Below, piece after piece: positions 18,229-27,900 of a stretch of DNA of 64,000 nucleotides (position 1 is its first letter; the number at the start of each line of letters is the position of its first letter). The stretch comes from Arenibacter algicola. Lineage in GTDB: Bacteria > Bacteroidota > Bacteroidia > Flavobacteriales > Flavobacteriaceae. The stretch spans positions 744,001 through 808,000 of the forward strand of contig NZ_JPOO01000001.1 in the NCBI RefSeq assembly GCF_000733925.1, given 5' to 3'. The notes beneath the pieces are model-generated. The model worked only from the letters and a program-made list of their open reading frames with translations, had not been told where the DNA came from and ran no database searches. Both the position numbers and the translations under genes were made by a program.

Positions 18229-18881
18229 GTTTTTGCGAAAATAAATTTATCCCATAGTCCAAAAAAAAAGCCCCGACCAAACAGTCAGGGGGCATTCCTT
18301 TTTGTTGGAATGATAAATTAAGTTCCAATAATAGGCCATTGTTTTAAAAAAAGCCCTGGAATAATTAACGCTAGATATAAGTATAGGTTTTTGTCCGCGA
18401 GACGAGAATTACCTCACTTTGTTCGGTTAGCCCCGTCCGAACATGTTGAAAGTGAAAAAGCCGGCACTATATGCCGCATTTTTGTTTTGCCCGTTTTCGC
18501 TCAAATAAATTTGGCTCATCGTCCAAAACAAAAAAGCCTTGGAATAATTAACGCTAGATATAAGTATAGGTTTTTGTCTGCGAGACGAGAATTACCTCAC
18601 TTTGTTCGGTGAGTCCCGTCCGAACATGTTGAAAGTGGAAAAGCCGGCATCTTATGCCGCATTTTTGTTTTGTCCGCTTTCGCTCAAATAAATTTGGCTC
18701 GGCGCCCAAAACAAAAAAGTCAGAGCTTTTGTTCTGGGAAAGTTATGTGGGTGTTAAATGTTGTTATAAGGGCGGGAATTACCTCGCTTCGTTCGGTGAG
18801 TCCCGTCCGAACATGTTGATAAGAAAAGACCAGTCCTTTCAGGACTGCTAATTTTGTTCCTTACCTTTTTGCCCAAATAAA
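18229..18881. repeat. Array of hairpin/terminator repeat units beside the tRNA-Leu fragment
   Basis: No gene is convincing between 18082 and 18882. Two near-identical units are offset by 183 bases (the motif CTAGATATAAGTATAGG at 18371 and 18554). A third, partial unit has its core at 18769-18816, and a degenerate one begins near 18229. Each unit has a core around TTCGGTGAGTCCCGTCCG that can fold on itself (cores 18400-18446, 18582-18628, 18769-18816), then a terminator-like hairpin (18460-18477, 18643-18660, 18831-18847), then the motif AAATAAATTTGG or a relative. The ISAon1-type element sits in the AAATAAA motif of the third unit; its continuation is at 20305. A further hairpin (GCCCC with GGGGC) is near 18273-18295. 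Confidence 0.8.
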
Positions 18882-18947
18882 GGATCAATCCTAAAAGTTG
18901 TGTGTGAATTGAAAATAGAATAAGATCTTTGCAGAAAAACGATCGCA

Positions 18948-19307
18948 TTGGAATTATCATTGGACCTATTAAAGTTTATACTGCCAGAAGTATTAACGAC
19001 CCATTTTGACCTAGTCTCCCATAATATGCAAGAGGGTGCGCTTCATTTATATTTTGAAGAAAAAAAAGATACCCCGAAAGAGGAAAAACATCGCACTTTA
19101 ATAGCCCATGGTTTTCACAAAGAGATCGTCGTCCAGGATTTTCCGTTAAGGGGAAAGTCAGTTTATCTCCACATTAAGCGCCGCCGTTGGCTGGACAAGG
19201 CCACTGGCCAAGCCGTGCAAAGAGATTGGGATCTAGTGGCACAGGGGACTCGTATGACCGTTGAGTTCGCTGCTTTTTTAAAAGTACTTGGTCAGTACCA
19301 AGGCTAA
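18948..19307 (+). CDS. ISAon1-type transposase, N-terminal ORF
   Basis: The 119-residue protein starts at a TTG (MELSLDLLKFILPE...) and matches the N-terminal-region protein of ISAon1-type elements, with the basic motif LHIKRRRWLDKATG. Its TAA (19305-19307) overlaps the next ORF by 20 bases. The two parts together make one ISL3-type transposase, so it is the DNA-binding half. Confidence 0.88.
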   Translation: MELSLDLLKFILPEVLTTHFDLVSHNMQEGALHLYFEEKKDTPKEEKHRTLIAHGFHKEIVVQDFPLRGKSVYLHIKRRRWLDKATGQAVQRDWDLVAQGTRMTVEFAAFLKVLGQYQG

Positions 19308-20274
19308 TGACTGCCATACCATTGGCGGATTTTATGGGGTCAACGGCAAAAAACTACAGCGACAGTTTCGGGATTATTTAAGCGAGTTCAAACAATGGGA
19401 GGAGAGACCACATGCCAAGGAGTGGCTCATATTTCCAGAGAATATAGGACCTTATCTGTCCATTGACGAAACGGCACTCTCCAAGGGGGAGCTCTACACC
19501 ATAATTACCAACAAAAAGGCCAAGGGCAAAAAAGGTTCCATAGTGGCCATATTCGCCGGCACCAAGGTGGGACCGATCATTGAGCAGCTGCTAAAGATAT
19601 CGGCCAAAAAAAGGGCCAAGGTCAAGGAAATTACCCTGGATATGGCCAACTCCATGAAGACCATCGCCAAACAATGCTTCCCAAAAGCAATACAGGTAAC
19701 GGACAGGTTCCATGTACAGAAGCTGGCACTGGAGGCCCTTCAGGACATCCGCATCAAACATAGGTGGGACGCCATAGACCGGGAGAACCAACAGATAAAG
19801 CAGGCAAGGGCAAAGAACGGGACATTCGTCCCAAAAGAATTTAGCAATGGGGACACTAGAAAACAGCTCTTGGCCAGAAGTAGGTATCTCCTTTATAAAT
19901 CGCCCAACAATTGGACACAAAACCAATCCGAAAGGAGCAAAATATTGTTCGCCCAATATCCGGATATAAAGGTGGCCTTCGACCTGGTACAGGGGCTCAG
20001 GAACATATTCAATACGGCAACTTCTATACAAACAGCATATACAAAGCTGGCACATTGGTACAAAGACGTAGAGAACACAGGCTTTAGGGCCTTCAATACT
20101 ATTGCTAATACGATATCGCTCAATTATAGGTCGATCCTGAACTATTTTATAAACAGGAGTACAAATGCATCGGCGGAATCATTCAATGCAAAAATAAAAG
20201 CTTTTAGAGCGCAATTCAGAGGAGTCAAAAACGTAGAATTCTTCCTTTATAGATTAACCACAATATTTGCATAA
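19288..20274 (+). CDS. ISAon1-type transposase, DDE catalytic ORF
   Basis: Catalytic half, 328 residues with a TTG as first possible start. DDE residues are likely the Asp in LSIDETALSKGE, the Asp in ITLDMANSMK or VTDRFHVQKLA, and the Glu in NASAESFNAKIKAFR. It lies in the +1 frame relative to the upstream ORF. The frame opens after a TAA at 19279-19281, so joining the halves needs +1 slippage within 19282-19304, or re-initiation at the TTG. No frame disruption is seen inside. Confidence 0.88.
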   Translation: MVSTKANDCHTIGGFYGVNGKKLQRQFRDYLSEFKQWEERPHAKEWLIFPENIGPYLSIDETALSKGELYTIITNKKAKGKKGSIVAIFAGTKVGPIIEQLLKISAKKRAKVKEITLDMANSMKTIAKQCFPKAIQVTDRFHVQKLALEALQDIRIKHRWDAIDRENQQIKQARAKNGTFVPKEFSNGDTRKQLLARSRYLLYKSPNNWTQNQSERSKILFAQYPDIKVAFDLVQGLRNIFNTATSIQTAYTKLAHWYKDVENTGFRAFNTIANTISLNYRSILNYFINRSTNASAESFNAKIKAFRAQFRGVKNVEFFLYRLTTIFA

Positions 20275-20329
20275 ACACAACAATTGTTCTTGATCCCAAA
20301 TAAATTTGGCAAAAGGGAGAAACAAAAAA

Positions 20330-20349
20330 ACCAAAGCTTTCGCTTTGGT
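20330..20349 (-). terminator. tRNA-Leu terminator
   Basis: ACCAAAGC (20330-20337) and GCTTTGGT (20342-20349) form an 8-bp stem with a 4-base loop, followed on the minus strand by TTTTTTG. It lies 13 bases past the 3' end of the tRNA-Leu fragment and looks like the original terminator of that tRNA. Confidence 0.85.
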
Positions 20350-20362
20350 CTTTCTTCATTTG

Positions 20363-20420
20363 TACTCGAGGCGGGACTTGAACCCGCACGGACTAATGTC
20401 CATTGGATTTTAAGTCCACG
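20363..20420 (-). pseudogene. tRNA-Leu(UAA) 3' half, probable attachment site of an integrated element
   Basis: On the minus strand, an anticodon arm TGGACTTAAAATCCA with anticodon TAA (plus 20404-20418), a long leucine-type variable arm (GGAC-ATTA-GTCC), a T arm GCGGG-TTCAAGT-CCCGC (plus 20371-20387) and a 3' acceptor strand CTCGAGT plus A (CCA not encoded) are all present. The D arm and 5' acceptor strand are missing: similarity ends just 5' of the anticodon stem. A 3' tRNA fragment with an integrase gene on its broken side is the classic attachment-site remnant. The intact tRNA should lie at the other end of the element, to the right and outside the window. Confidence 0.9.
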
Positions 20421-20486
20421 CCATTTAATCCCAAAAAGAGACAATACAACTGATAATCAATTGATTATAAATAATTTAATTTTTTA

Positions 20487-20540
20487 TGATATCAAATAAT
20501 ATTAGCTAATATCATAAAATGTTGTACCTATGTTGTACCT
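20487..20540 (+). promoter_or_regulatory. Palindromes and tandem direct repeats before the integrase gene
   Basis: TGATATCA (20487-20494) and a perfect 14-bp palindrome ATATTAGCTAATAT (20499-20512) are followed by two abutting copies of ATGTTGTACCT (20519-20529 and 20530-20540). They sit between the att site and the integrase start at 20578. Such motifs are typical of integrase arm-binding sites or of an operator controlling int; which one cannot be told here. Confidence 0.6.
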
Positions 20541-20577
20541 GAAAAATTGTTATATTAGTATTGAAAATAAGTGAGTT

Positions 20578-21792
20578 ATGTCTTCAAAAACCAAAATAGT
20601 ACTTAGGAAAAAGGCTAATAAAGAAGGGCTTTTTCCACTTGCAATTAGAATTACAAAAAATAGAAGTTCCAGTTATATTTTCATAGGTCATTATGTAGAC
20701 CGAAAACATTGGGATGAACGCAGAAACATAGTACGAAAATCACATCCCAATTCGGAATTGTTAAATACGTTGTTGAGTTCGAAATTAGCCGAAGTCAATA
20801 AGACATTAATGGAATTACAATTTGATAACAATGATATTTCCGCGAACCGGGTTAAGAAGGAACTTACGGTGGCTAACAAGGACAAAAGTTTCTCAAGTGT
20901 TTCTGATGAATATCTAAATGAATTGGAAAGTAATAATAAGTTAACGCGATTTTATGCAGACAAGGTCAGGGTCAATCATGTGATAAAGTTTTATAAATCC
21001 AGGCAGTTAATGTTCCAAGAAATTGACGAAGGCTTTTTGATAAGGTTCCAAACGTACCTAAGAAATAACAAAAAATTGTCAGAAAGGTCAATTGTAAATA
21101 ATCTTATTGTAATTAGAACTCTATATAATCGTGCTATTAGAATGGGTGTGGTAGAACAAAAAAGTTATCCTTTTGGAAAAGGAAAGATCCAAATAAGATT
21201 TCCAGAAACGGAAAAGGTCGGATTGACAATTAAGGAGATACAAAGAATTGAAAGCCTAGAAAACCTTACAAAGATGGAGGAGCATACTAGAAATGTGTGG
21301 TTATTTAGCTTTTACTTGGCGGGTATTAGAGTAGGGGACGTTTTAAAAATACGCTGGAGTGATCTTTATGATGGACGGATTCATTATAGAATGAACAAGA
21401 ACTCCAAATTGGTGTCATTGAAATTACCTCATAAACTTAAACCTATTTTGGAATATTATGAGGACCATAAGTTAAATCCAAATGATTTTATATTTCCTGA
21501 ACTTAAGATATCCGATATAAAGAATGATAGGGATGTGTATGCTAAAACTAATACGGCTACAAGTAAGTTCAACAAACATTTAAAGGAGATAGCCAATAAG
21601 GCCGGATTGGATAAAAAGTTGACAATGCATATCGCGAGACATAGTTTTGGTCATATTGCTGGAGATAGAATACCAGTGCAAATGTTACAAAAGCTATATA
21701 GACATACTTCCATTACTACTACCATGCAATATCAATCCAATTTTATAAGTAAAGAAACTGATAGGGCATTGGAGGAAGTTGTTAATTTTTGA
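20578..21792 (+). CDS. Tyrosine recombinase/integrase
   Basis: A 404-residue Bacteroidota-type integrase: N-terminal arm-binding domain (1-90), SAM-like core-binding domain (about 105-205; RFYADKVRVNHVIKFYKSR) and a catalytic domain. Catalytic residues seen are Arg in AGIRVGDVLKI, the HxxR box in MHIARHSFGHIAG and the nucleophile Tyr in TTTMQYQSNF. It reads away from the tRNA-Leu fragment 157 bases upstream, so it probably catalysed insertion there. The ORF is intact, so the element may still be mobile if its other end survives. Confidence 0.94.
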   Translation: MSSKTKIVLRKKANKEGLFPLAIRITKNRSSSYIFIGHYVDRKHWDERRNIVRKSHPNSELLNTLLSSKLAEVNKTLMELQFDNNDISANRVKKELTVANKDKSFSSVSDEYLNELESNNKLTRFYADKVRVNHVIKFYKSRQLMFQEIDEGFLIRFQTYLRNNKKLSERSIVNNLIVIRTLYNRAIRMGVVEQKSYPFGKGKIQIRFPETEKVGLTIKEIQRIESLENLTKMEEHTRNVWLFSFYLAGIRVGDVLKIRWSDLYDGRIHYRMNKNSKLVSLKLPHKLKPILEYYEDHKLNPNDFIFPELKISDIKNDRDVYAKTNTATSKFNKHLKEIANKAGLDKKLTMHIARHSFGHIAGDRIPVQMLQKLYRHTSITTTMQYQSNFISKETDRALEEVVNF

Positions 21793-22546
21793 TGCGATAA
21801 TGCTAGCTGCGTTGTTTTGGATCCATCATTAAATTAGACTTTATCGGTTATTATGGTCAATAAATAGTTATAATATGATATGTGCCTTTTCAAAGCTTAA
21901 ATGCGCAACCGTAATTTTATAAACGTTTACCCCCAAGGATCAAGGAGCCGCTTGTTGTGCCCAACGAACATAACAACACCTAGAGCAATGTCTTGTAACC
22001 GATGTCCTGGAAAACAAGAGACGTTTCAGGTATTTCAACACAAAGAAGAATTTATTATGGTAAAATGAACTATTTACGGGACTCTGATTACAAGGTTCCC
22101 AACTTTAGACCGGAGCTTAGTGTATTATAGAAAAGCAAACGATAGATTAAATCAAAAGTTTGATATTCCTATATTTAGCTAATCGTTTATTATCTAAAAA
22201 AAGCAGGCAGGGACTAATTCTTTATGGTCTGGTTGTTTCTAGGATGAGAACTGCTAATTCAAATAAAATCAACTTTACACGTACCGCTCGGAATAATACT
22301 GAGTGGTCGACCTGCCCGCTAATCTTCATTTTATTGCCACCGTATTACATTTTGGATGTAATAACTAAAATAATAACAAAGCAGTACTCTGTCTTGTACA
22401 GATGCGACATAATCGGTTTATTTAATGCGAGTCGGCGTAACTTGAAAATTTCTGTACCAATCCCGTACTCTTTTTTATACCCTTCCGGCTCTTTTAGGGT
22501 ATAGTTGATTATTTATTTAAGAAATAGCGTTCCATAACTTTTTGGA
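21793..22546. other. Intergenic region holding repeat copy 1; otherwise empty
   Basis: Apart from the 267-bp repeat (listed separately) I see no supported gene. A 114-codon frame at 22160-22504 begins inside the repeat, has no recognisable motif and is probably chance. Confidence 0.5.
21937..22203 (+). repeat. 267-bp dispersed element, copy 1, with a 42-codon ORF
   Basis: About 98% identical to 55845-56111, same length and orientation. It begins GGATCAAGGAGCCGC and ends ATCTAAAAAAAG. An ORF at 22002-22130 (MSWKTRDVSGISTQ... to ...FRPELSVL, 42 residues, TAA one codon before its ATG) is base-for-base identical in both copies; the six differences I count all lie outside it. The 3' part has an inverted repeat (AAACGAT ... 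ATCGTTT) around a short palindrome (ATCAAA-AG-TTTGAT). I do not recognise the family: a mini-element, a structured RNA or a remnant are all possible. Confidence 0.8.
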
Positions 22547-23365
22547 CTATCGGTTCAAAAGGTAATTAATGTAATTCATATCCAGTTCCACAATGCTGTT
22601 GGGGGAAACCTTCAAATATTCCTTTACATACCTTGACATGTGAGACTGATCATAATAACCAGCCTGATCGGCTAACTCGGACCAAGTAATCTTGGGCCGC
22701 GTCAGTAAAAGATTCATCAAGCATTTAAATTGATAAATTTGAACGTAAACTTTTGGGGATAATCCAATCATCCTTTTAAATTGCCTTTCCAAAGTTTTAC
22801 GATGACAATGACAATTTTGTTCAATTTCCTTTATGGTATTTCCACCTTGGTTAATATGGATATATTCCATGACCCTTTTAATGTTATCCACGTCTTTACC
22901 TACAACATTTAAACCAAGAAAAAAATCATTCAAGACTTCGATTTGATGTTCGCTGTTTTGATTTGCCCTAAATTTGGCCAAAAACTTATCTGCTTCCTCT
23001 TTGCCCAGAAAGTCACTTAACGTTATGGCCATATTTTTTAAGGTAGACATATCGGTTCCAAAAAGTTGATACTTGCCCAGAGGTTGAAAAAATACCATGA
23101 TCGTTTTAAGTGGACCATTGATCTGTCCATAAACTGGAAACGTTACCTGCCCGGTAACCACAGCGCTTTCCGTAAAGAAATCCTCTCCTTCTAATTTTGC
23201 GACAAGTTTATTCGGGCTGTTTGTAGATTGGATAATAAATCCGCTCAATCCCAATGGAGGGGAAAAATAGGGTTCGACGACACCCTCTTGAATTTCCAGG
23301 ATACCATAGCTCGAAATGTATTCCCGCAATCCTGGATGGGGCAGATAAGTGGTTGGCTGGGTCAT
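22547..23365 (-). CDS. AraC-family transcriptional regulator
   Basis: 272 residues: an N-terminal sensing region (starting YLPHPGLREYISSYGILE, seen in many Bacteroidota AraC proteins) and a C-terminal double helix-turn-helix (about 165-262; NTIKEIEQNCHCHRKTLERQFKRMIGLSPKVYVQIYQFKC, then WSELADQAGYYDQSHMSRYVKEYLKVSPN). Effector and targets are unknown. It has no close operon partner and lies between the integrase and the adhesin module. Confidence 0.92.
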   Translation of the reverse strand: MTQPTTYLPHPGLREYISSYGILEIQEGVVEPYFSPPLGLSGFIIQSTNSPNKLVAKLEGEDFFTESAVVTGQVTFPVYGQINGPLKTIMVFFQPLGKYQLFGTDMSTLKNMAITLSDFLGKEEADKFLAKFRANQNSEHQIEVLNDFFLGLNVVGKDVDNIKRVMEYIHINQGGNTIKEIEQNCHCHRKTLERQFKRMIGLSPKVYVQIYQFKCLMNLLLTRPKITWSELADQAGYYDQSHMSRYVKEYLKVSPNSIVELDMNYINYLLNR

Positions 23366-23947
23366 TAATACATTGAAGGTTAGTTTTTCTGATATGGCTT
23401 ATTGCCCTGACGGTAAAATAATGTAAATATTGCCAGTTTTCAGATGTCGAACACTAAAACTACAATTTATAACAGGAATGTTCAACAATTTTATTATTAA
23501 GGTTGTAAGCCGGAACTTTGAATTACCCTAAGGAATTTTGGCATGGTATGCACTAATACCTATAATCTTTAATTTCCAATTCCTTTGAACCTTATAAATT
23601 TTAGGTGTCCTAGAGATCAAAGTTCTCGCCTTTGGGGTTTAAGCAACCGTATCCTACACGTACAATGATTCATGGGAATGAGCAAAAAAAAAGAAATGTA
23701 CGCTATAGGCTACCTTTCATTAACATCATTGTGTACTTCACATGTGAATGCAGATTCAGTGACCAGGTTACCGAAAAGATCCGAAACCATATAATGGGTT
23801 TTCAAGAATTCATTAATTTTGAAATTTTGAACATTGATTAAATGTGTTCCGATGAACTCGGAATCGACTATTTATATGTCATTCCCTTTTTTCTAATAGA
23901 TTAAAAAACCAGCAGCCATTTTTCATCGAACAAATATTGCCGCAAGA
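23366..23947. other. Intergenic, no gene seen
   Basis: Region between the AraC start and the SprF stop. A 69-codon frame at 23632-23841 has no family signature and I do not support it. No strong hairpin noticed. Confidence 0.45.
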
Positions 23948-24922
23948 TCAATAGGTACATCGACAATTACTGATACCTTGGAATAGGTCTAATCCAATGG
24001 TTACTACATGTGTACCGGTGCTATAGCCCAATATCTCGTTAAGAATGATCTGGTAGGAATATCCGAAATAGAAATTACTTTTCTTAAGTCCGGCCAATGG
24101 AGCAATGTACAATGGCCTACCAATTTGGTCATTTAAAAAACGGTAGGTAACACCCGCATAATAGTAATCCTCAAAATCGTACCATCTAAATTTTAGGTTT
24201 AAATCCGCTTCGGATCTACCGTCACTTTCAAATATTTTGTATAGTAGGGAGGGTTCTATTTCCATATTACTGTTTCTGGATTTTTTATATCGGTATCCAG
24301 TATAGGCATAGAAGTTTCTAAGTTTGTTGGGTTCATAGATAGGATCGAAAATATATACATCCTTGTTGATAACGTTTGAGGCATTTACACTGAAATAAAA
24401 GGAATTTTTTCGGTACAAAAGACCTACATCGAAGTTGTGGTTGGATGTGGATCTGTCATCGGTTACCCCTGGATCAAAACCGGCATCTATAAATTCTTCT
24501 ACATCCAATCTAAATTGATTAAAATTATAGGAGATACCAAAGGATAAAAATTCGTCCTCGTAACGGTCCAAGGTCAAATGGTGGGCAAAGGATATTCGTG
24601 CACCTTGTTGTTTGGTATAGCCATTGGAATCGTTATATAAAAACAAGCCTATTCCCGATTTTTCCCCTAACCTCATATCGGCTGCCAAAGACTGGGTCCT
24701 TGGCGCATCCTTAATACCAACCCATTGCGCAAGTCCGTTCAACCTTATTTTTACATGATCACCAATACCTGCATAAGTAGGTGACAAAACAAAAGGGTTA
24801 TCCGCCAAATATTGAGAAAGCTGCGGTGAATTGAGTTCCTGTCCATTTAAGGTAATGGCCCATAAAATCAAAAAGAATAACGCGAAATCTTTAACCTTTC
24901 TATATTTGGTCAAGATCATCAT
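23948..24922 (-). CDS. PorP/SprF-family protein paired with the giant adhesin
   Basis: 324 residues with a signal peptide (about 1-27, WAITLNGQ) and the PorP/SprF start SPQLSQYLADNPFVLSPTYAGIGDHVKIR, then beta-barrel-like strands to a terminal TGTHVVTIGLDLF. Its ATG overlaps the adhesin stop (ATGA, 24919-24922), so the two are translationally coupled. As with SprF for SprB, it is probably needed to export the 3391-residue protein. Confidence 0.94.
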   Translation of the reverse strand: MMILTKYRKVKDFALFFLILWAITLNGQELNSPQLSQYLADNPFVLSPTYAGIGDHVKIRLNGLAQWVGIKDAPRTQSLAADMRLGEKSGIGLFLYNDSNGYTKQQGARISFAHHLTLDRYEDEFLSFGISYNFNQFRLDVEEFIDAGFDPGVTDDRSTSNHNFDVGLLYRKNSFYFSVNASNVINKDVYIFDPIYEPNKLRNFYAYTGYRYKKSRNSNMEIEPSLLYKIFESDGRSEADLNLKFRWYDFEDYYYAGVTYRFLNDQIGRPLYIAPLAGLKKSNFYFGYSYQIILNEILGYSTGTHVVTIGLDLFQGISNCRCTY

Positions 24923-27900
24923 CGGTACAGGGTAAAATGTCCAAAAAATTCTCTTTTATAATCCTCCTCATTAAATTGTACCACGTACCAATAATCCCCG
25001 GTAGGTAGTTCCTTGCCCTCATAGGTTCCATCCCAACCGTCAATATTGGATAATCTGGCCACCACCCTACCGTAACGATCGTAAATCTTCACTGTTAAAT
25101 CGGGAAAATATTCTGCATTGCCAGGCTTCCAAAAATCGTTCATACCATCACCGTTGGGAGTATAGAAATTGGGCATTTTAATATCCACGAATTCCATAAA
25201 TATATCGGCGATGGCCTCACATCCATTTTCATCAACGACCCTTACTTCATAAGTGCCCGTTCTACGAATGCGGTAGGTGCTATTGCCGCCCATGTCAATT
25301 CCATTTAGATAAAAGGTATATTCCAACCTCCCTCCCTGGGCGACCGCTGTTATTTCATTCACGTTACTTTGTTCCAAGCTAAGGGTCAATGGTTCATAGT
25401 TTTCTATATAGAATCCAACGGTCTCTATACAGCCGTTTGCGTGTGCAATGGCAATGTAATGGTCCCCAGTGGCGATATTCCTGAAATTTGGATCCATTTG
25501 CATTTCCTCAGGGTCGGTAGTATCAAGGCCGTACATTACCTCGGCCAGTACCGATTGGTCCTCTAATATAATATTGACGTAATTATTTGGAGTGTTCCCA
25601 ATACATTCATAGATCGGTTCCACTGTAGCACTAAGGTTGACACCAGGTTCAATGGTAGCAACAATAAAAGTTTCACAATCTTGTGCATCCTTTATAAAAA
25701 TCAAATAATCACCTGCCGAAAGATCTGAAAAGTCCGTTCTACCCAAAATATAATCCGAATCTGCATTGGAGTTTATGGCTGTCCTATAAGGAGCAGTACC
25801 TCCACTGATAGATAGACTTATCGTCCCATCTGCGTTTCCTATACAGGTTTCCGGGGCGGTAGTTGCGCTTACCTCTATCACAGCAGGTTCTGTAATAGTA
25901 TATTCGAGATACTCAAAGCATCCATTTTGATCTTGTGCTATTACGGCATAATCACCCGGAGCCAAATCCGTAAATGTATTTATCGAATCGAATTTATCAA
26001 GATTGGGCGATATGGAATAGATATATCCACCTGCGCCACCTGCAAGGTTTACCGTAATGGAGCCATTCTCTTCACCGAAACAGTTTACATCTACTACCTG
26101 GTCGGTATATGATAAAGGTAAAGGTTCTTCAATAACGACCTGTTCCGGAGCGGTCGTACAATCTTCACTGGTTACATTGACCCAATACGTGCCTGCCACA
26201 AGATCCTTAAATACCCCCGCACCCTGTGGTCCTACCAATCTATTGGCCGGTTCAATACTATTCAAGTAAAGTTCATATTGGTAATTGCCAAGGCCACCAG
26301 TGGCCCCTGCATAGATTACAGCAGTGCCCTCTCCTGTACAATTGATATAAGCCGACGTTCTATTAACGGTCAGGGTCAAGGGTTCGATAGGGTTTTCTGT
26401 AACTGCATTTGAAACGATCGCCCCACAACCATTTATGGCATCCCGAACATAATATTGATAGGTTCCGGCGCCCAAAACCCCTAAATCGGGTATTCCCATT
26501 GGATTGCTCGTCATTGGCAGAAAGGTTATATTGTCCGAACTATATTCATAGGTTCCGCTTCCACCTATGGCAGTGAGTTCAAATTCGGCACCTGTGGCAC
26601 AGGTCAAGGGATCTGTCCTCACTAATGAGGCAAAAACCATTGGAGGCTGGGTGATGGTCACTTGATTGGTTTCAACATCACAGTTCCATCCATCCGTTAC
26701 CGTTATACTATAAATGCCGGCTCCCAATCCCGTAAAGGTATTGGACGTCTGCTCCCCAGACGTAAAATCCAATAAAGAACCGGCATCATCATAGTAATTT
26801 AAGCGATATTCGTAATTACCGCTTCCCCCACTTGTAACTATGGCCGTGACCGTAGCATTATTATCGTTGTAACAACTTAGCATGGTTGTTAACGGAATTG
26901 CATTGGCAATAATTGGCACTGCTGGAGACAACACTTCGGCATCCAAATAAATACAACCAAAATTATCGGTAACCTGAACAATAAAATTTCCGGCAGATAA
27001 TTCTGTGAACAACATTGCCCCCACATCATCGGCATTGTATACTTGCCCTGTCGTGGCATTGGTCAATACGATATCATAAGGAGCATAACCCCCACTAGGG
27101 CCAACTAAGATCTCACCCATGTTATCCGTACATTCCGCTTCCGCCACCGGATCAACGATGGCAGTCAAAGGCATATTGGGCGAACTAATTGCAATTACAT
27201 TGGAATCATCGGAACAGTAAGGGAATTCTGTCTGGGTTACCCTTATAAAATAATTTCCGCCAGATAATCCATTAATAGTTAAAGGAGTTGAGGCCGAATT
27301 GCCCAAACCTGTTTGTACACTTACTCCATTCTGGGTAAAAACTTCATAATCGATAGCTCCGGAATATCCTGTAATCTGGAAGTCCATGGTGCCGTTGCCA
27401 TCCCCTAAACAAGTAACGGGCGATGTGGCAGTGGCCAATATATCCATTAGATCATAAGGGGCAATATCGTACGGGGCAGTGTCAATATAACATCCAGTGG
27501 TTAAATCAGTTATCCTAAAAGTATAATTGCCAACGGCATTAAGGTTATAGGAGGCCGATGTGTTGGTCGGTGTCCCGGTCAGTATCCCATTGGGGTTTCC
27601 AAGCGGCAACAGCTCAAAGGAATAGGAATTGGCCGGATTACCGTCATCGGCCACGGTAATTACAATTTCCTCCGGACCGGCACACGAGATCGCACTGATT
27701 TGGGAAATGCTAGCGGTAAAAGTATTAAGGGGTTCTACGGTCTGTGTAGGCAAGGCAAAAAGACAGCCATTGGCATCCCTTATTACGATATCATAATTGC
27801 CCGCATTTAATGCCTCATAGGTAAAAACGGTCCCTAAGGTGGGCAGGAAATTACCTCCGTTTACACTGTAGAAATAATTTGGGGTACCAGTGCCGGAAGT

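Larger units (their letters stand above)
18882..20296 (+). mobile_element. ISAon1-type (ISL3 family) insertion sequence, complete
   Basis: The 1415-bp element is bounded by imperfect terminal inverted repeats (left GGATCAATCCTAAAAGTTGT, right in reverse GGATCAAGAACAATTGTTGT) and by a perfect 8-bp direct repeat CAAATAAA (18874-18881 and 20297-20304). An 8-bp target duplication fits the ISL3 family. Removing the element and one repeat restores the AAATAAATTTGGC motif of the flanking array. Clean ends and an intact duplication suggest recent insertion. Confidence 0.93.

Noticed and set aside
18391..18851. 65-73-codon ORFs in the repeat array
   Set aside because: They translate hairpin repeats and carry near-identical nonsense peptides; no start context.
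21937..22203. Group II intron or retron RNA
   Set aside because: I looked for a GUGYG-like intron start, a domain V hairpin and a neighbouring reverse transcriptase and found none that fit.
22160..22504. 114-codon ORF overlapping repeat copy 1
   Set aside because: No recognisable motif, starts inside the 267-bp element, and the frame is not shared by copy 2 beyond the repeat.
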